Part shown: positions 27,380 through 36,799 of the stretch, in pieces
Position numbering within the stretch: the first letter of the stretch is position 1
Layout of the letters: every line of letters begins with the position of its first letter
Source of the DNA: PSRI01 sp041484195
Lineage (GTDB): Bacteria > Bacteroidota > Bacteroidia > Chitinophagales > Chitinophagaceae
Assembly: GCA_041484195.1 (NCBI GenBank)
Contig: JBGPHC010000001.1
Coordinates: 1-64,000 of the forward strand
Reading direction: 5' to 3'
DNA length: 64,000 nucleotides
The notes under the pieces: model-generated
Database searches by the model: none
Told to the model about the DNA's origin: nothing
What the model saw: only the letters and a program-made list of their open reading frames with translations
Made by a program: the position numbers and the translations under genes

Positions 27380-27732
27380 ACATAGTTTCAAAAAATCAAG
27401 CGCTTGATCACTACCATTGGGGCGATAACTGCGATTGCTGGAACCTTGTTCTCATGAATGAACTTAGTATTAAGTTGGAGCGGATGCCTTCTCATACTGC
27501 AGAAGAGAAGCATTTCCATAGACAATCGAACCAGTTTTTTTTCATACTGCAGGGAGAAGCAATCTTTGAATTGGGCCAGACCCGAAAAATTTTGGGGGCT
27601 CAGGAAGGCATTCTGGTAGAAATGGGCACGAAGCATCGCATCCTGAATGAATCGGATACCGACCTTGAATTTCTCCTGGTGTCGCAGCCTCCGGCTACCG
27701 ATGACAGAATCAATATTGAAGAACAAAAATGA
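27376..27732 (+). CDS. Small cupin-domain protein inside the arginine operon
   Basis: A 118-residue single cupin. Metal-ligand type motifs are visible: EEKHFHRQSNQFFFILQGEA (two His and a later Gln/Glu) and the second motif GTKHRILNESDTDLEFLLVS. It is translationally coupled to argG by a 4-base overlap and lies seven bases before argC, so it must be expressed with arginine synthesis. Cupins of this size can bind a small ligand or act as isomerases or oxygenases. No known arginine step needs one. A sensor or housekeeping role for an unstable intermediate is possible but unproven. Confidence 0.8.
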   Translation: MNIVSKNQALDHYHWGDNCDCWNLVLMNELSIKLERMPSHTAEEKHFHRQSNQFFFILQGEAIFELGQTRKILGAQEGILVEMGTKHRILNESDTDLEFLLVSQPPATDDRINIEEQK

Positions 27733-27738
27733 AATAAT

Positions 27739-28755
27739 ATGTCAAAACTGAAAGCCGGGATCGTAGGAGGAGCGGGATATACCGGGGGTGAATTGATCAG
27801 GCTGCTGATCCATCACCCACAGGTGGAGATTGCTTTTGTGCATAGCAAGAGCAATGCCGGCAACGCGCTGTCAAATGTGCATCAGGATCTGCTGGGAGAT
27901 ACAGACCTTAAATTCACCGGCGAATTGAGCGGGAATATCGATGTTGTCTTTCTCTGTGTGGGTCATGGAGAAGCAAGAAAATTCCTGGAGGGTCATCTCT
28001 CTACACTTAAAGGTGTTAAACTCATAGATCTTTCCCAGGACTTTCGCCTGACCTCTAATAACATCTACCCGGGATCTGAAACCCATGATTTTGTTTATGG
28101 TCTGCCTGAATTGAACCGGGAGGCCATCAGAAAGGCTGATTATATTGCCAACCCGGGATGTTTTGCCAGCAGCATTGTGCTGGGATTATTGCCGCTGGCC
28201 AAAGCGGGATTATTAGATGAAGTCTATACCACAGGAATAACCGGATCTACCGGTGCAGGCCAGAGTCTCAGTCAAACGGGACATTTCAGTTGGAGGGTAA
28301 ACAATATTCAGGCTTATAAGACACTCAGGCACCAGCACCTCAAAGAAATTGTGGAAACCCTGCAACATTTGCAGCCTTCATTCTCCGCCACAACAAATAC
28401 AAACGGCGAAACAAAGATCAATTTCATTCCATGGAGGGGCGATTTTGCCAGAGGAATTTTCATCAGTTCACAGATGAGTTGCAATTGGGAAGAAAAGGAT
28501 CTCATTGAACTATACAAAGAATTCTATGAAGATCATCCCTTCATATTCCTGAGTGCCGAACCCATTTATCTGAAACAGGTGGTCAATACCAATAAGTGCA
28601 TTGTTCAGGTGGAAAAAGTTGGCAGCAAACTGGTAGTGCATTCTATTCTCGACAATTTATTGAAAGGAGCCAGCGGGCAGGCAGTACAAAATATGAATCT
28701 CATGTTCGGCTTAAATGAGTGCTCGGGCCTGAGGCTGAAGGCAACAGGGTTCTAA
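27739..28755 (+). CDS. argC: N-acetyl-gamma-glutamyl-phosphate reductase
   Basis: ArgC reduces the acyl phosphate made by ArgB to the semialdehyde with NADPH. The 338-residue protein has the dinucleotide loop GIVGGAGYTGGELIRLL and the catalytic Cys141 in ANPGCFASSIVLG. Because the adjacent transcarbamylase may use N-succinylornithine, the true acyl group of the substrate (acetyl or succinyl) is open. It is followed by a 110-base gap before argD. Confidence 0.94.
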   Translation: MSKLKAGIVGGAGYTGGELIRLLIHHPQVEIAFVHSKSNAGNALSNVHQDLLGDTDLKFTGELSGNIDVVFLCVGHGEARKFLEGHLSTLKGVKLIDLSQDFRLTSNNIYPGSETHDFVYGLPELNREAIRKADYIANPGCFASSIVLGLLPLAKAGLLDEVYTTGITGSTGAGQSLSQTGHFSWRVNNIQAYKTLRHQHLKEIVETLQHLQPSFSATTNTNGETKINFIPWRGDFARGIFISSQMSCNWEEKDLIELYKEFYEDHPFIFLSAEPIYLKQVVNTNKCIVQVEKVGSKLVVHSILDNLLKGASGQAVQNMNLMFGLNECSGLRLKATGF

Positions 28756-28865
28756 TCAGGAGGCAGACAAGTGTTTCTCAAGGGTGAAAAAATTGATTCC
28801 CCAGTTATGGAAATGCGAAACCAAAAAAATAGAAGATCAATAAGCATATTTTCAACCTCATTTTT

Positions 28866-30032
28866 ATGAAATTATTTGACGTATACCCCATCAATGATAT
28901 TACCATCGTAAAAGGTAAAGGATCCTATGTTTGGGATGATAAGGGCCAGCAATATCTCGACCTCTATGGCGGGCACGCGGTGATCTCGGTGGGTCATTCG
29001 CATCCACACTATGTGAAGCGCCTGGAAGAACAACTGGAAAAGCTGGGGTTCTATTCCAATTCGGTGAGAATACCCTTGCAGGAAGAATTGGCTTCGAAAC
29101 TTGGAAAAATCTCCGGCAGAGACGACTATCAATTATTCTTATGCAATTCCGGCGCCGAAGCCAATGAGAACGCGCTAAAGCTAGCTTCATTTCACAATGG
29201 CAGGAAAAAAATAGTCGCGTTCAGGAAAGCATTTCATGGACGCACTTCCCTGGCCGTGGCAGTCTCTGACAATCCCGCTTTGCGCGCGCCCGTTAATCAG
29301 ACCGATCATGTGATCTTTCTCCCATTGAACGATGAAGAGGCCTTGGAAGCCTGTTTCAAGGAGCAGGGAAATGAGATTTCATCCGTGATTATTGAAGGCA
29401 TCCAGGGCGTTGGCGGCATACATGTGGCCAGTGATGGCTTTCTGCGCCAGATCCGGAGTCTTTGCGATAAGTATGGAGCGGTGTTCATTGCCGATAGTGT
29501 TCAATGTGGTTATGGTAGAACTGGTAAATTCTTTTCGCATGATTATTCGGGTGTGAGCGCCGATATATACAGCATGGCAAAAGGGATGGGCAACGGCTTC
29601 CCGATAGGAGGCATCATCATCGCTCCACATATAAAACCCAAACATTTCATGCTGGGCACCACTTTTGGTGGCAATCACCTGGCTTGTGCGGCCGCATTGG
29701 CTGTCTTGGAGATTATTGAAGCGGAAGCGTTGATCCAAAATGCGGAACGCATCGGCGCCTATTTGATTGAAGAATTGAAAAAGATTGATCAATTGAAAAA
29801 TGTGAGGGGACGGGGTTTGATGATAGGATTTGATCTTCCCGAAGAATTCAAGGAATTACGTAAGAATTTATTGTGGAACCATCATGTCTTCACCGGGGAA
29901 TCAAAACCCAATACCATCCGCCTCTTGCCCTCATTGGCATTGAGGAAAAAAGATGCAGACGAATTCCTGGAAGCCCTGCATGAAGAGCTCAATAGGGAGA
30001 CCCTTACCGCGGACACCCGCGAGAAGGCCTGA
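28866..30032 (+). CDS. argD: Acylornithine aminotransferase (class III)
   Basis: A PLP aminotransferase of 388 residues that converts the N-acyl-glutamate semialdehyde to N-acylornithine. The substrate and cofactor motifs LFLCNSGAEANENALKLA, FIADSVQCGYGRTGKFF and the PLP Lys239 in YSMAKGMGNGFPIG are intact. Position between argC and argF' supports the arginine role over other class III aminotransferases. Confidence 0.93.
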   Translation: MKLFDVYPINDITIVKGKGSYVWDDKGQQYLDLYGGHAVISVGHSHPHYVKRLEEQLEKLGFYSNSVRIPLQEELASKLGKISGRDDYQLFLCNSGAEANENALKLASFHNGRKKIVAFRKAFHGRTSLAVAVSDNPALRAPVNQTDHVIFLPLNDEEALEACFKEQGNEISSVIIEGIQGVGGIHVASDGFLRQIRSLCDKYGAVFIADSVQCGYGRTGKFFSHDYSGVSADIYSMAKGMGNGFPIGGIIIAPHIKPKHFMLGTTFGGNHLACAAALAVLEIIEAEALIQNAERIGAYLIEELKKIDQLKNVRGRGLMIGFDLPEEFKELRKNLLWNHHVFTGESKPNTIRLLPSLALRKKDADEFLEALHEELNRETLTADTREKA

Positions 30033-30106
30033 AGTATAATTTCAGGTTTCACTTCAGTTAGTCTTTAGTCAGAGAGAAAGTATATAGCAATTAGCATTAT
30101 TATACC

Positions 30107-31063
30107 ATGAAAAATTTCATTTCGGTTCATGACGCCGGCAATATTGACGCTCTAGTAGCAAAGGCATTGCAATATAAAGCTGACCCATTCCGGGACAGTT
30201 CTCTTGGCCTGCATAAGAGAATTGGATGCCTGTTCCTGAATCCCAGCATGCGCACCCGACTCAGTACTCAGATAGCGGCTCAAAACCTGGGCATGGATGC
30301 CATCGTTTTCAATGTGGGACAGGAAGGTTGGGCATTGGAATTTGAGGAGGAGGCCATCATGAGTGGGAGTACTGTAGAACATGTGAAGGACGCGGCTCCC
30401 ATTATGGGAAGATATTTCGACATACTTGCCATTCGTACATTCCCCTCACTGAAGAACCGTGAAGACGACTACAGCGAACTTTTTATCAAGCAATTTATCA
30501 AATACGCCGGCATTCCTGTCGTGAGCCTTGAAAGCGCGACCCTGCATCCCTTGCAGAGTCTTACCGATATCATCACCATTTCAGAAAATTATAAGGAAAA
30601 AAGAAGGCCAAAGATCGTGCTCACCTGGGCGCCGCATGTGAAACCCCTGCCACAATGCGTGGCTAATAGTTTCGCTCAGTGGATCAATGCCTGGGGCCGG
30701 GCGGACTTTATGATCACACACCCCGAAGATTATGAACTGGACAGCCGCTTTGTGGGCGAAGCCACCGTAACCCATCATCAGGATCAGGCATTGAAAGATG
30801 CGGACTTTGTGTATGTGAAAAACTGGAGCACTTATGAAGACTATGGAAAAATCTATTGCAATGATCCGGAATGGATGCTCACCAATGAAAAATTGAAACT
30901 CACCAACCAGGCCAAGGTCATGCATTGCTTACCAGTTAGAAGAAATGTGGAATTGAGCGATGAGATTCTGGATGGGCTCAACAGCCTCGTCACCGAAGAA
31001 GCCTCTAACAGGGTTTGGGCGGCACAGGCTGTTCTTTCTGAGATCCTTGACCCGAAAATCTGA
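30107..31063 (+). CDS. argF': N-acetyl-/N-succinyl-ornithine carbamoyltransferase
   Basis: An ornithine carbamoyltransferase-like enzyme of 318 residues, of the subgroup that acts on N-acylated ornithine. The carbamoyl-phosphate loop is SMRTR (FLNPSMRTRLSTQIAAQ) and the second motif is HPLQSLTD. Closest in my memory are the Bacteroides succinylornithine and Xanthomonas acetylornithine enzymes. The position reported to separate them (Pro90 in the former, Glu92 in the latter) is Val90 here, in SGSTVEHV, so acyl specificity cannot be called. Use of an acylated substrate explains why an argE-like deacylase follows later in the operon. Confidence 0.9.
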   Translation: MKNFISVHDAGNIDALVAKALQYKADPFRDSSLGLHKRIGCLFLNPSMRTRLSTQIAAQNLGMDAIVFNVGQEGWALEFEEEAIMSGSTVEHVKDAAPIMGRYFDILAIRTFPSLKNREDDYSELFIKQFIKYAGIPVVSLESATLHPLQSLTDIITISENYKEKRRPKIVLTWAPHVKPLPQCVANSFAQWINAWGRADFMITHPEDYELDSRFVGEATVTHHQDQALKDADFVYVKNWSTYEDYGKIYCNDPEWMLTNEKLKLTNQAKVMHCLPVRRNVELSDEILDGLNSLVTEEASNRVWAAQAVLSEILDPKI

Positions 31064-31071
31064 AAGCGAAA

Positions 31072-31869
31072 ATGGAACCCATATACGTCATAAAGATTGG
31101 GGGCGATATCATAGACAATGATATGAGACTGTCAAACTTCCTTTCGGAGTTCGCAGCCGTGAAAGCAAAAAAAATATTGGTACACGGTGGCGGCAAAATG
31201 GCCACCAAAATGGCCGGGCAATTGGGCGTGGCGCAAAAGATGCTGGAAGGTAGAAGGATCACCGATGCGGAAACACTAAAGATTGTCACGATGGTTTACG
31301 CGGGCTATATCAACAAAAATATCGTCGCCCTCCTGCAAGCCAATAACTGTGATGCCATTGGACTCTGCGGCGCGGATGGGAACCTGGTGCTGGCGCATAA
31401 GAGACAGCATCCTGACATTGATTATGGGTTTGCCGGAGACGTGGATTCCGTCCGGGTTTCACTGCTGAAGACCCTGCTGGAAAATAAATTTACCGTGGTT
31501 GTTTCGCCCATTACTCACAACCAAAAAGGACAACTGTTGAATACTAATGCCGATACTATTGCCCAGGAAATAGCAAAGGCATTAGGGAAGGAATTTGACG
31601 TGACCCTTATTTACACTTTTGAAAAAAAAGGTGTTTTGCTTGACATCAATGACGATAACAGTGTGATTCGTGAATTGGACCCTGCCAACTATAGGAAGCT
31701 TAAAGAAAATCATCGCATTTTTGAAGGCATGATTCCAAAATTGGACAATGCATTCGAGGCTTTGAACCACAACATTCAGAAGGTGATTATCGGCAACGCG
31801 GAAGAATTACAGAGTTTAATCAAGGGCGATGCCGGCACTACCATCAGGATTAATTCCCGGAACACCTGA
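31072..31869 (+). CDS. argB: Acetylglutamate kinase
   Basis: ArgB phosphorylates N-acyl-glutamate. The 265-residue amino-acid kinase starts MEPIYVIKIGGDIIDNDM, with the ATP/phosphate motif VHGGGKMATKMAGQLG and the substrate-binding region LLNTNADTIAQEIAKAL. It lacks the extended N-terminal helix found in arginine-sensitive ArgB enzymes, so feedback inhibition by arginine is not predicted from sequence. It begins eight bases after the transcarbamylase gene. Confidence 0.93.
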   Translation: MEPIYVIKIGGDIIDNDMRLSNFLSEFAAVKAKKILVHGGGKMATKMAGQLGVAQKMLEGRRITDAETLKIVTMVYAGYINKNIVALLQANNCDAIGLCGADGNLVLAHKRQHPDIDYGFAGDVDSVRVSLLKTLLENKFTVVVSPITHNQKGQLLNTNADTIAQEIAKALGKEFDVTLIYTFEKKGVLLDINDDNSVIRELDPANYRKLKENHRIFEGMIPKLDNAFEALNHNIQKVIIGNAEELQSLIKGDAGTTIRINSRNT

Positions 31870-31898
31870 GCATTGCCGTACCCCAATTGATCGAATCC

Positions 31899-32999
31899 AT
31901 GGACCAAAATAAAATTATCGAATTACAGACAGGGGCTGTTGATCTGCTCAAAGATCTGATCTCTATTCCATCATTCAGCAGGGAAGAAGATCAGTCCGCA
32001 GGGAGTATATGCCGCTTCTTAGCCAGGAGAGGCATTGAACATTACCGGATCAGAAACAATGTGTATGCACGGAATAAGTTTTTTGACGACCGCCTGCCAA
32101 CCATCCTCCTGAATTCCCATCATGATACGGTACGGCCCAATAAGGCTTATACGATGGATCCTTTTAATCCCCTGGAACGCCAGGGTCAATTATTTGGGTT
32201 GGGCAGTAATGACGCGGGCGGAGCATTCGTGGCTTTGCTGGCTGCATTCCTTTATTATTATGATCAGGAAAGATTGAAATACAATCTCGTCTTTGCCGGC
32301 ACAGCAGAGGAAGAAATATCGGGTCATGAAGGAATTGAGGCCCTCCTGAAAAATGAATCTTTTATTCTTGCATGCGGATCGAAGGGGATTTCATTCGGGA
32401 TCGTGGGGGAACCAACGCAAATGCAAATGGCGGTTGCGGAAAAAGGATTGCTGGTATTGGACTGCGTTGCCGATGGAAAGGCCGGACATGCGGCCCGGGA
32501 AGAAGGCGAAAACGCTATCTACAAAGCAATGAAGGATATCGCATGGTTTAGCTCATTTAAATTTCCACGGGTGTCTGATTTGCTCGGGCCGATTAAAATG
32601 AGTGTCACGGTGATACAAACTGAGAACAAAGCTCATAATGTAGTGCCATCTCAGTGCAGTTTTGTGGTAGATGTTCGAGTGAACGAGCTCTATGGCTTTG
32701 AGGAAATCCTGAATATTGTGAGAAGCCATGTGGAATCCGCCACACATCCCAGAAGCCTTCGAATGAGATCCACCGCCATACCAATTGATCATCCCATTGT
32801 GAAGGCAGGCTTGAAACTGGGTAAGCGTTATTATGGGTCTCCTACTACATCCGACAAGGCGCTTATGCCCTTTCCGGCTTTGAAGATAGGACCCGGGGAC
32901 TCGGCAAGAAGCCATACGGCAGACGAATTTATTTATATTCATGAAATCAAAGAGGGGATTGAATTGTATATTCAATTATTAAATGAAATGCTGAAATGA
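31899..32999 (+). CDS. argE: M20 family deacylase (ArgE-like)
   Basis: A zinc hydrolase of about 366 residues from the ATG at 31899 (MDQNKIIELQTGAVDLL); an ATG four codons upstream is also in frame. M20 motifs are visible: metal His/Asp in LNSHHDTVRPN, the shared Asp in GLGSNDAGG, the catalytic Glu pair in TAEEEISGHEG, and FGIVGEPTQMQ. It would remove the acyl group from N-acylcitrulline (after the transcarbamylase step) to release citrulline for ArgG. The same family also includes LysK- and DapE-type enzymes; operon position decides. Confidence 0.9.
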   Translation: MDQNKIIELQTGAVDLLKDLISIPSFSREEDQSAGSICRFLARRGIEHYRIRNNVYARNKFFDDRLPTILLNSHHDTVRPNKAYTMDPFNPLERQGQLFGLGSNDAGGAFVALLAAFLYYYDQERLKYNLVFAGTAEEEISGHEGIEALLKNESFILACGSKGISFGIVGEPTQMQMAVAEKGLLVLDCVADGKAGHAAREEGENAIYKAMKDIAWFSSFKFPRVSDLLGPIKMSVTVIQTENKAHNVVPSQCSFVVDVRVNELYGFEEILNIVRSHVESATHPRSLRMRSTAIPIDHPIVKAGLKLGKRYYGSPTTSDKALMPFPALKIGPGDSARSHTADEFIYIHEIKEGIELYIQLLNEMLK

Positions 33000-33047
33000 G
33001 TCAGCAGCCACCCTGGCTTTTCGCGAACATGGGCAAATAAATTACAA

Positions 33048-34349
33048 ATGAAACTCTGGCAAAAAGACAATTCCTCAGTCAATGAACTCATCGAAAAATT
33101 CACGATAGGTCGTGATAAGGAATTCGATATGGTTCTGGCTGAATATGACGTGCAAGGCTCTATCGCGCACGTGACCATGCTGGGCGAGACGGGGTTGATG
33201 ACGGCCTCTGAAACAAATGCGGCGATTCATGGATTGCAGGAGATACTCACGGAGATCAGGCAGGGCCGGTTTAAGATTGAAGAAGGAGTAGAAGATGTAC
33301 ATTCCCAGGTGGAATTACTGCTCACGCAGCGCATCGGCGAAGCCGGCAAAAAAATTCACAGTGGAAGAAGCCGTAACGACCAGGTGGCCCTCGATATAAA
33401 ACTCTACCTGCGGGCAGCAATACTTCACATCAAGTCTGAAGTGAAAGAACTATTCGATTTGCTGATAGCCCAGAGTGAAAAATACAAAGACAAATTATTG
33501 CCGGGCTATACACATCTCCAGATTGCTATGCCTTCTTCATTCGGTCTCTGGTTTGGCGCTTATGCTGAAGGTTTAGTTGATGATGCAGAGGTCCTTGCCG
33601 CGGCTTTTCAAATTGCCAATAAGAACCCGCTCGGGAGTGGCGCCGGCTACGGATCTTCATTCCCCTTGAACCGGAAATTGACTACGGAATTGCTGAATTT
33701 CAGAACCCTGAACTATAATTCGGCGTATGCACAAATGACCAGGGGGAAGACCGAGAAGATCACGGCGATGGCATTGAGCACCGTAGCCGCAACCCTTAGC
33801 AAACTGGCGATGGACTGTTGCCTATACCTCAGTCAGAATTTCGCATTCATTTCCTTTCCACCGGAACTGACCACCGGCAGCAGCATCATGCCACACAAAA
33901 AGAATCCCGATGTGTTTGAACTCATCCGGGCTAAATGCAACCGCATTCAATCCATTCCAAATGAATTGACCATAGTTCTAAATAACCTTCCATCGGGCTA
34001 CCACCGCGATTTGCAACTCACCAAGGAAATCCTCTTCCCCGCATTCGGAGAACTGGAAGCCTGCATGCAAATGGCCAGGTTAATGATTTCAAACATCATA
34101 GTGAAAGACAAAATCCTGGACGACGAGAAATACAGATATTTGTTTAGCGTGGAAGCGGTGAATGAACTCGTCAACAAAGGAATTCCCTTCCGCGAAGCGT
34201 ACAAGCTGGTAGGGAATCAGATTGAGAAAGGCGAATTCCATTTTGACTACCGCAAAAAATTACAGCATACACATGAGGGCAGCCTGGGAAATTTAGCTAC
34301 TGAAAAAATTAAAGAGGAAATGGGACTGGTGCTGGCTAAATTCAATTGA
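33048..34349 (+). CDS. argH: Argininosuccinate lyase
   Basis: ArgH splits argininosuccinate into arginine and fumarate, the last step. The 433-residue protein starts MKLWQKDNSSVNELIEKFTI, has the HSGRSRNDQVALD motif and the fumarase/aspartase signature TTGSSIMPHKKNPDVFEL holding the catalytic Ser. It is the last gene of the operon, 48 bases after argE. The gene is convergent with the M28 peptidase gene, and I see no clear terminator in the gap. Confidence 0.95.
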   Translation: MKLWQKDNSSVNELIEKFTIGRDKEFDMVLAEYDVQGSIAHVTMLGETGLMTASETNAAIHGLQEILTEIRQGRFKIEEGVEDVHSQVELLLTQRIGEAGKKIHSGRSRNDQVALDIKLYLRAAILHIKSEVKELFDLLIAQSEKYKDKLLPGYTHLQIAMPSSFGLWFGAYAEGLVDDAEVLAAAFQIANKNPLGSGAGYGSSFPLNRKLTTELLNFRTLNYNSAYAQMTRGKTEKITAMALSTVAATLSKLAMDCCLYLSQNFAFISFPPELTTGSSIMPHKKNPDVFELIRAKCNRIQSIPNELTIVLNNLPSGYHRDLQLTKEILFPAFGELEACMQMARLMISNIIVKDKILDDEKYRYLFSVEAVNELVNKGIPFREAYKLVGNQIEKGEFHFDYRKKLQHTHEGSLGNLATEKIKEEMGLVLAKFN

Positions 34350-34458
34350 GATCTGCTTATCCTGAATCCGTGGAATTAGTCGCCTTCCTACTCCGTGCAA
34401 GAATCAAAATCAGCCAGTCTAAACACAGTTATTCTATCCGGGAAGAATGAGCATCGAT

Positions 34459-35745
34459 CTACCTGAGTTGCGTGGTGTCAACCCTTGTGGGTGTGTCCTT
34501 GCCCGCGACAATTGATCTTGAACTGATCGCGATCGCCTTGATGATCTCTGTCATATTCTTAATATCGAGGGTTTCAAATTCGTCCTCCTGGGTATGATAA
34601 TATTTTTCCGAATCCATTTTGGAAGTGGAGATGGTATGCGCCGGTACGCCGAGCCTCGCCAGAGTGGCATTGTCTGACCTGTAGAATAGTTGCTGTTCGG
34701 GATATGGATCGGGATAAAATTTGAATTGGCTTCCCTCGAGGTTTTTTTCAAGAATCATGCCCATGTCTGATTTTTCATATCCGGTCAAATAAGCGGAATT
34801 GACACCCCATTTGCTTTCCGTGCCTATCATTTCTATATTGAACATGGCCATCACTTTTGAAGGATCGAACTGGCGGGAAAAATAGCTTGAGCCATAGCCT
34901 CCTATTTCTTCGGCAGTAAAAGCGGCGAAAACTATCGTGCGTTCATTATTATGAAGAGCGCTGAAGTATTTAGCCAGCATAATAACGGCCGTGGTGCCCG
35001 CGGCATCATCATTGGCCCCGTTAAAAATTGAATCCTGGTTTTCGTTGGCTCTGCCAATTCCAAGATGATCATAATGCCCCGAAAAGATCACGTATTCGTC
35101 CTTCCTGGACTTGCCCGGAAGAATTCCTACCACATTCTTGAGATGCTGTTCGGTGATTTCCTGGCGGACCTCGATTGAATAGGAATCAGGGCTCTTGTCT
35201 GTGAGGATGAATAACACTCTCTTATCAGACCTGAAACTGGCGCCCATAAATCGTGATAGCCTGGAGAAATTCGCGGCCTGGCTGGTATCTACCAGCACTA
35301 GATAATTCCGCTTAGCGCTGATTAAGCGGAAAGCCTTTCTTATTAGTGTATCGCCTGCAGATATTTTCACGGTCTCGTAGCCTGACTTTTCCGTTAAACT
35401 GAGAACTTCCTGAGAGGAGAAAGCAATGATCTTATCGGCGCCTATTTCCACACCATCGAATGTCGCCTTCGCGCTCAGCAATTTTGGTTTCACCATAGTA
35501 AATTCCTGGAAATAGCTGCCAGAGGGATCTACCATTTGCAAGTCGGCTTTTTTAAATTCAGCGGCAATAAAATCCGCAGCTTTTTCAATACCCGGGGAAA
35601 ATGTTTTGCGGCCCTGCATATCATCGGAAGATAGGGTCTTTTCAATCCGACGCACTTCCATCGAATCAATGGTCGTTTCGATTTGCTGTGCCTTGGAAGA
35701 AAATACTAATAGGAATGTCAGTACAGACAAGAATGTTTTCTGCAT
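34459..35745 (-). CDS. Secreted M28 family zinc peptidase
   Basis: About 428 residues from the ATG at 35745, chosen because it gives a signal peptide (MQKTFLSVLTFLLVFSSKAQ); the upstream in-frame extension to 35925 is not protein-like. The C-terminal half is an M28 aminopeptidase domain with zinc ligands in FSGHYDHLGIG and NGANDDAAGT and the catalytic region FTAEEIGGYGSSYF. The N-terminal part holds a PA-like inserted segment. The likely role is extracellular or periplasmic peptide trimming. It lies downstream of the LytTR regulator on the same strand, 187 bases away. Confidence 0.88.
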   Translation of the reverse strand: MQKTFLSVLTFLLVFSSKAQQIETTIDSMEVRRIEKTLSSDDMQGRKTFSPGIEKAADFIAAEFKKADLQMVDPSGSYFQEFTMVKPKLLSAKATFDGVEIGADKIIAFSSQEVLSLTEKSGYETVKISAGDTLIRKAFRLISAKRNYLVLVDTSQAANFSRLSRFMGASFRSDKRVLFILTDKSPDSYSIEVRQEITEQHLKNVVGILPGKSRKDEYVIFSGHYDHLGIGRANENQDSIFNGANDDAAGTTAVIMLAKYFSALHNNERTIVFAAFTAEEIGGYGSSYFSRQFDPSKVMAMFNIEMIGTESKWGVNSAYLTGYEKSDMGMILEKNLEGSQFKFYPDPYPEQQLFYRSDNATLARLGVPAHTISTSKMDSEKYYHTQEDEFETLDIKNMTEIIKAIAISSRSIVAGKDTPTRVDTTQLR

Positions 35746-35931
35746 GTTGGTAAATATGGAACTGGTGAGTAATTTAGTAATAATCCGTTGATGAAGTTCC
35801 GGATAGCCGTTTCGGCAGCAGACAAGAATTTGAATTATGGGCGTTTTATAAAAGATATCAGTTAATTCCCTAAGTTTTTCGCATAATAAGGATACCCTGC
35901 TTCTAATCAGCCTACTGCCTTTCAATCCTTT

Positions 35932-36672
35932 TCACAAACTCATCATTTCTTTAAATTTTACTGCCTGCCTCCTGCTCACTTCAATTTTTTCTCCTCCTTT
36001 GATCTCAAGCAGCAAACCTCCATTAAAATAAGGTTCCACTCTTTCAATCATCCGCAGGTTTACTATATGCTTCCGATTAGCGCGAAAGAACACTTTCTCA
36101 TCCAGTCTTTCTTCAAGGGCATTCAGGGATTTCAGGATTAGCGGTTTGTGTGTGCTAAAATAGACCTTGGCATAATTCCCCACACTTTCAAATAATCTTA
36201 TTTCGTTCAATTTTACAAACCAGCAGCGCTCCCCATCCTTCACAAAAACCTGGTCATTCTCACCCAGGGTGCCCCTGTTGACGATCGGTAAACCCGAAGG
36301 AATTCCTGTTTCCTTATCTTCCAGATGTTCCAGTTTATGTATAGCGTCTGCGAGTCTTTTAGGCTCCACGGGTTTCAGCAAATAATCCAATGCATTCACC
36401 TCAAAGGCCTTCAGGGCATGCTCGTCATAAGCGGTGGTGAAAATAACTGCTGGAATTCTGTCCAGTTCTGTCAGCATGTCGAATCCTGTTTTTCCTGGCA
36501 TCTGTATATCCAGAAAAACCAGATCAGGAAGCATGCTTTCTATTTTCTCTATGCCTTCACTTGCGTTGGATGCCTCGGCAACCACTTCTATTTCAGGATA
36601 ATCCTGCAATAATTTCCTCAATTCATTCCTCGCCAATCTTTCATCATCAATAATGATAGCTTTCTTAGTCAT
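35932..36672 (-). CDS. LytTR family response regulator
   Basis: A 246-residue regulator. The receiver domain (about 1-120) has acidic residues IIDDERLA and the phospho-accepting Asp55 in LVFLDIQMPGKTGFD. The C-terminal LytTR DNA-binding domain spans about 145-245 (KDGERCWFVKLNEIRLFESV ... FFRANRKHIVNLRMIERVEP). Together with the kinase gene just upstream (36800-37846) it forms a LytS/LytT-type pair. Targets are unknown; the M28 peptidase gene is the nearest downstream candidate. Confidence 0.92.
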   Translation of the reverse strand: MTKKAIIIDDERLARNELRKLLQDYPEIEVVAEASNASEGIEKIESMLPDLVFLDIQMPGKTGFDMLTELDRIPAVIFTTAYDEHALKAFEVNALDYLLKPVEPKRLADAIHKLEHLEDKETGIPSGLPIVNRGTLGENDQVFVKDGERCWFVKLNEIRLFESVGNYAKVYFSTHKPLILKSLNALEERLDEKVFFRANRKHIVNLRMIERVEPYFNGGLLLEIKGGEKIEVSRRQAVKFKEMMSL

Positions 36673-36799
36673 GTTTTGTGATTTTATACCCTGGGATCTT
36701 TATAAACAAATCATTGATGCGATATCGGATTCCAGAGGGAAGCGAATTCTCATGCATGCACATAATCTACCAGACCATTTCTTTCCCAACCGATATAGA

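Noticed and set aside
34555..35800. Longer start for the M28 peptidase at 35925
   Set aside because: The ATG at 35745 gives a normal signal peptide; the upstream 60 codons do not resemble a protein.
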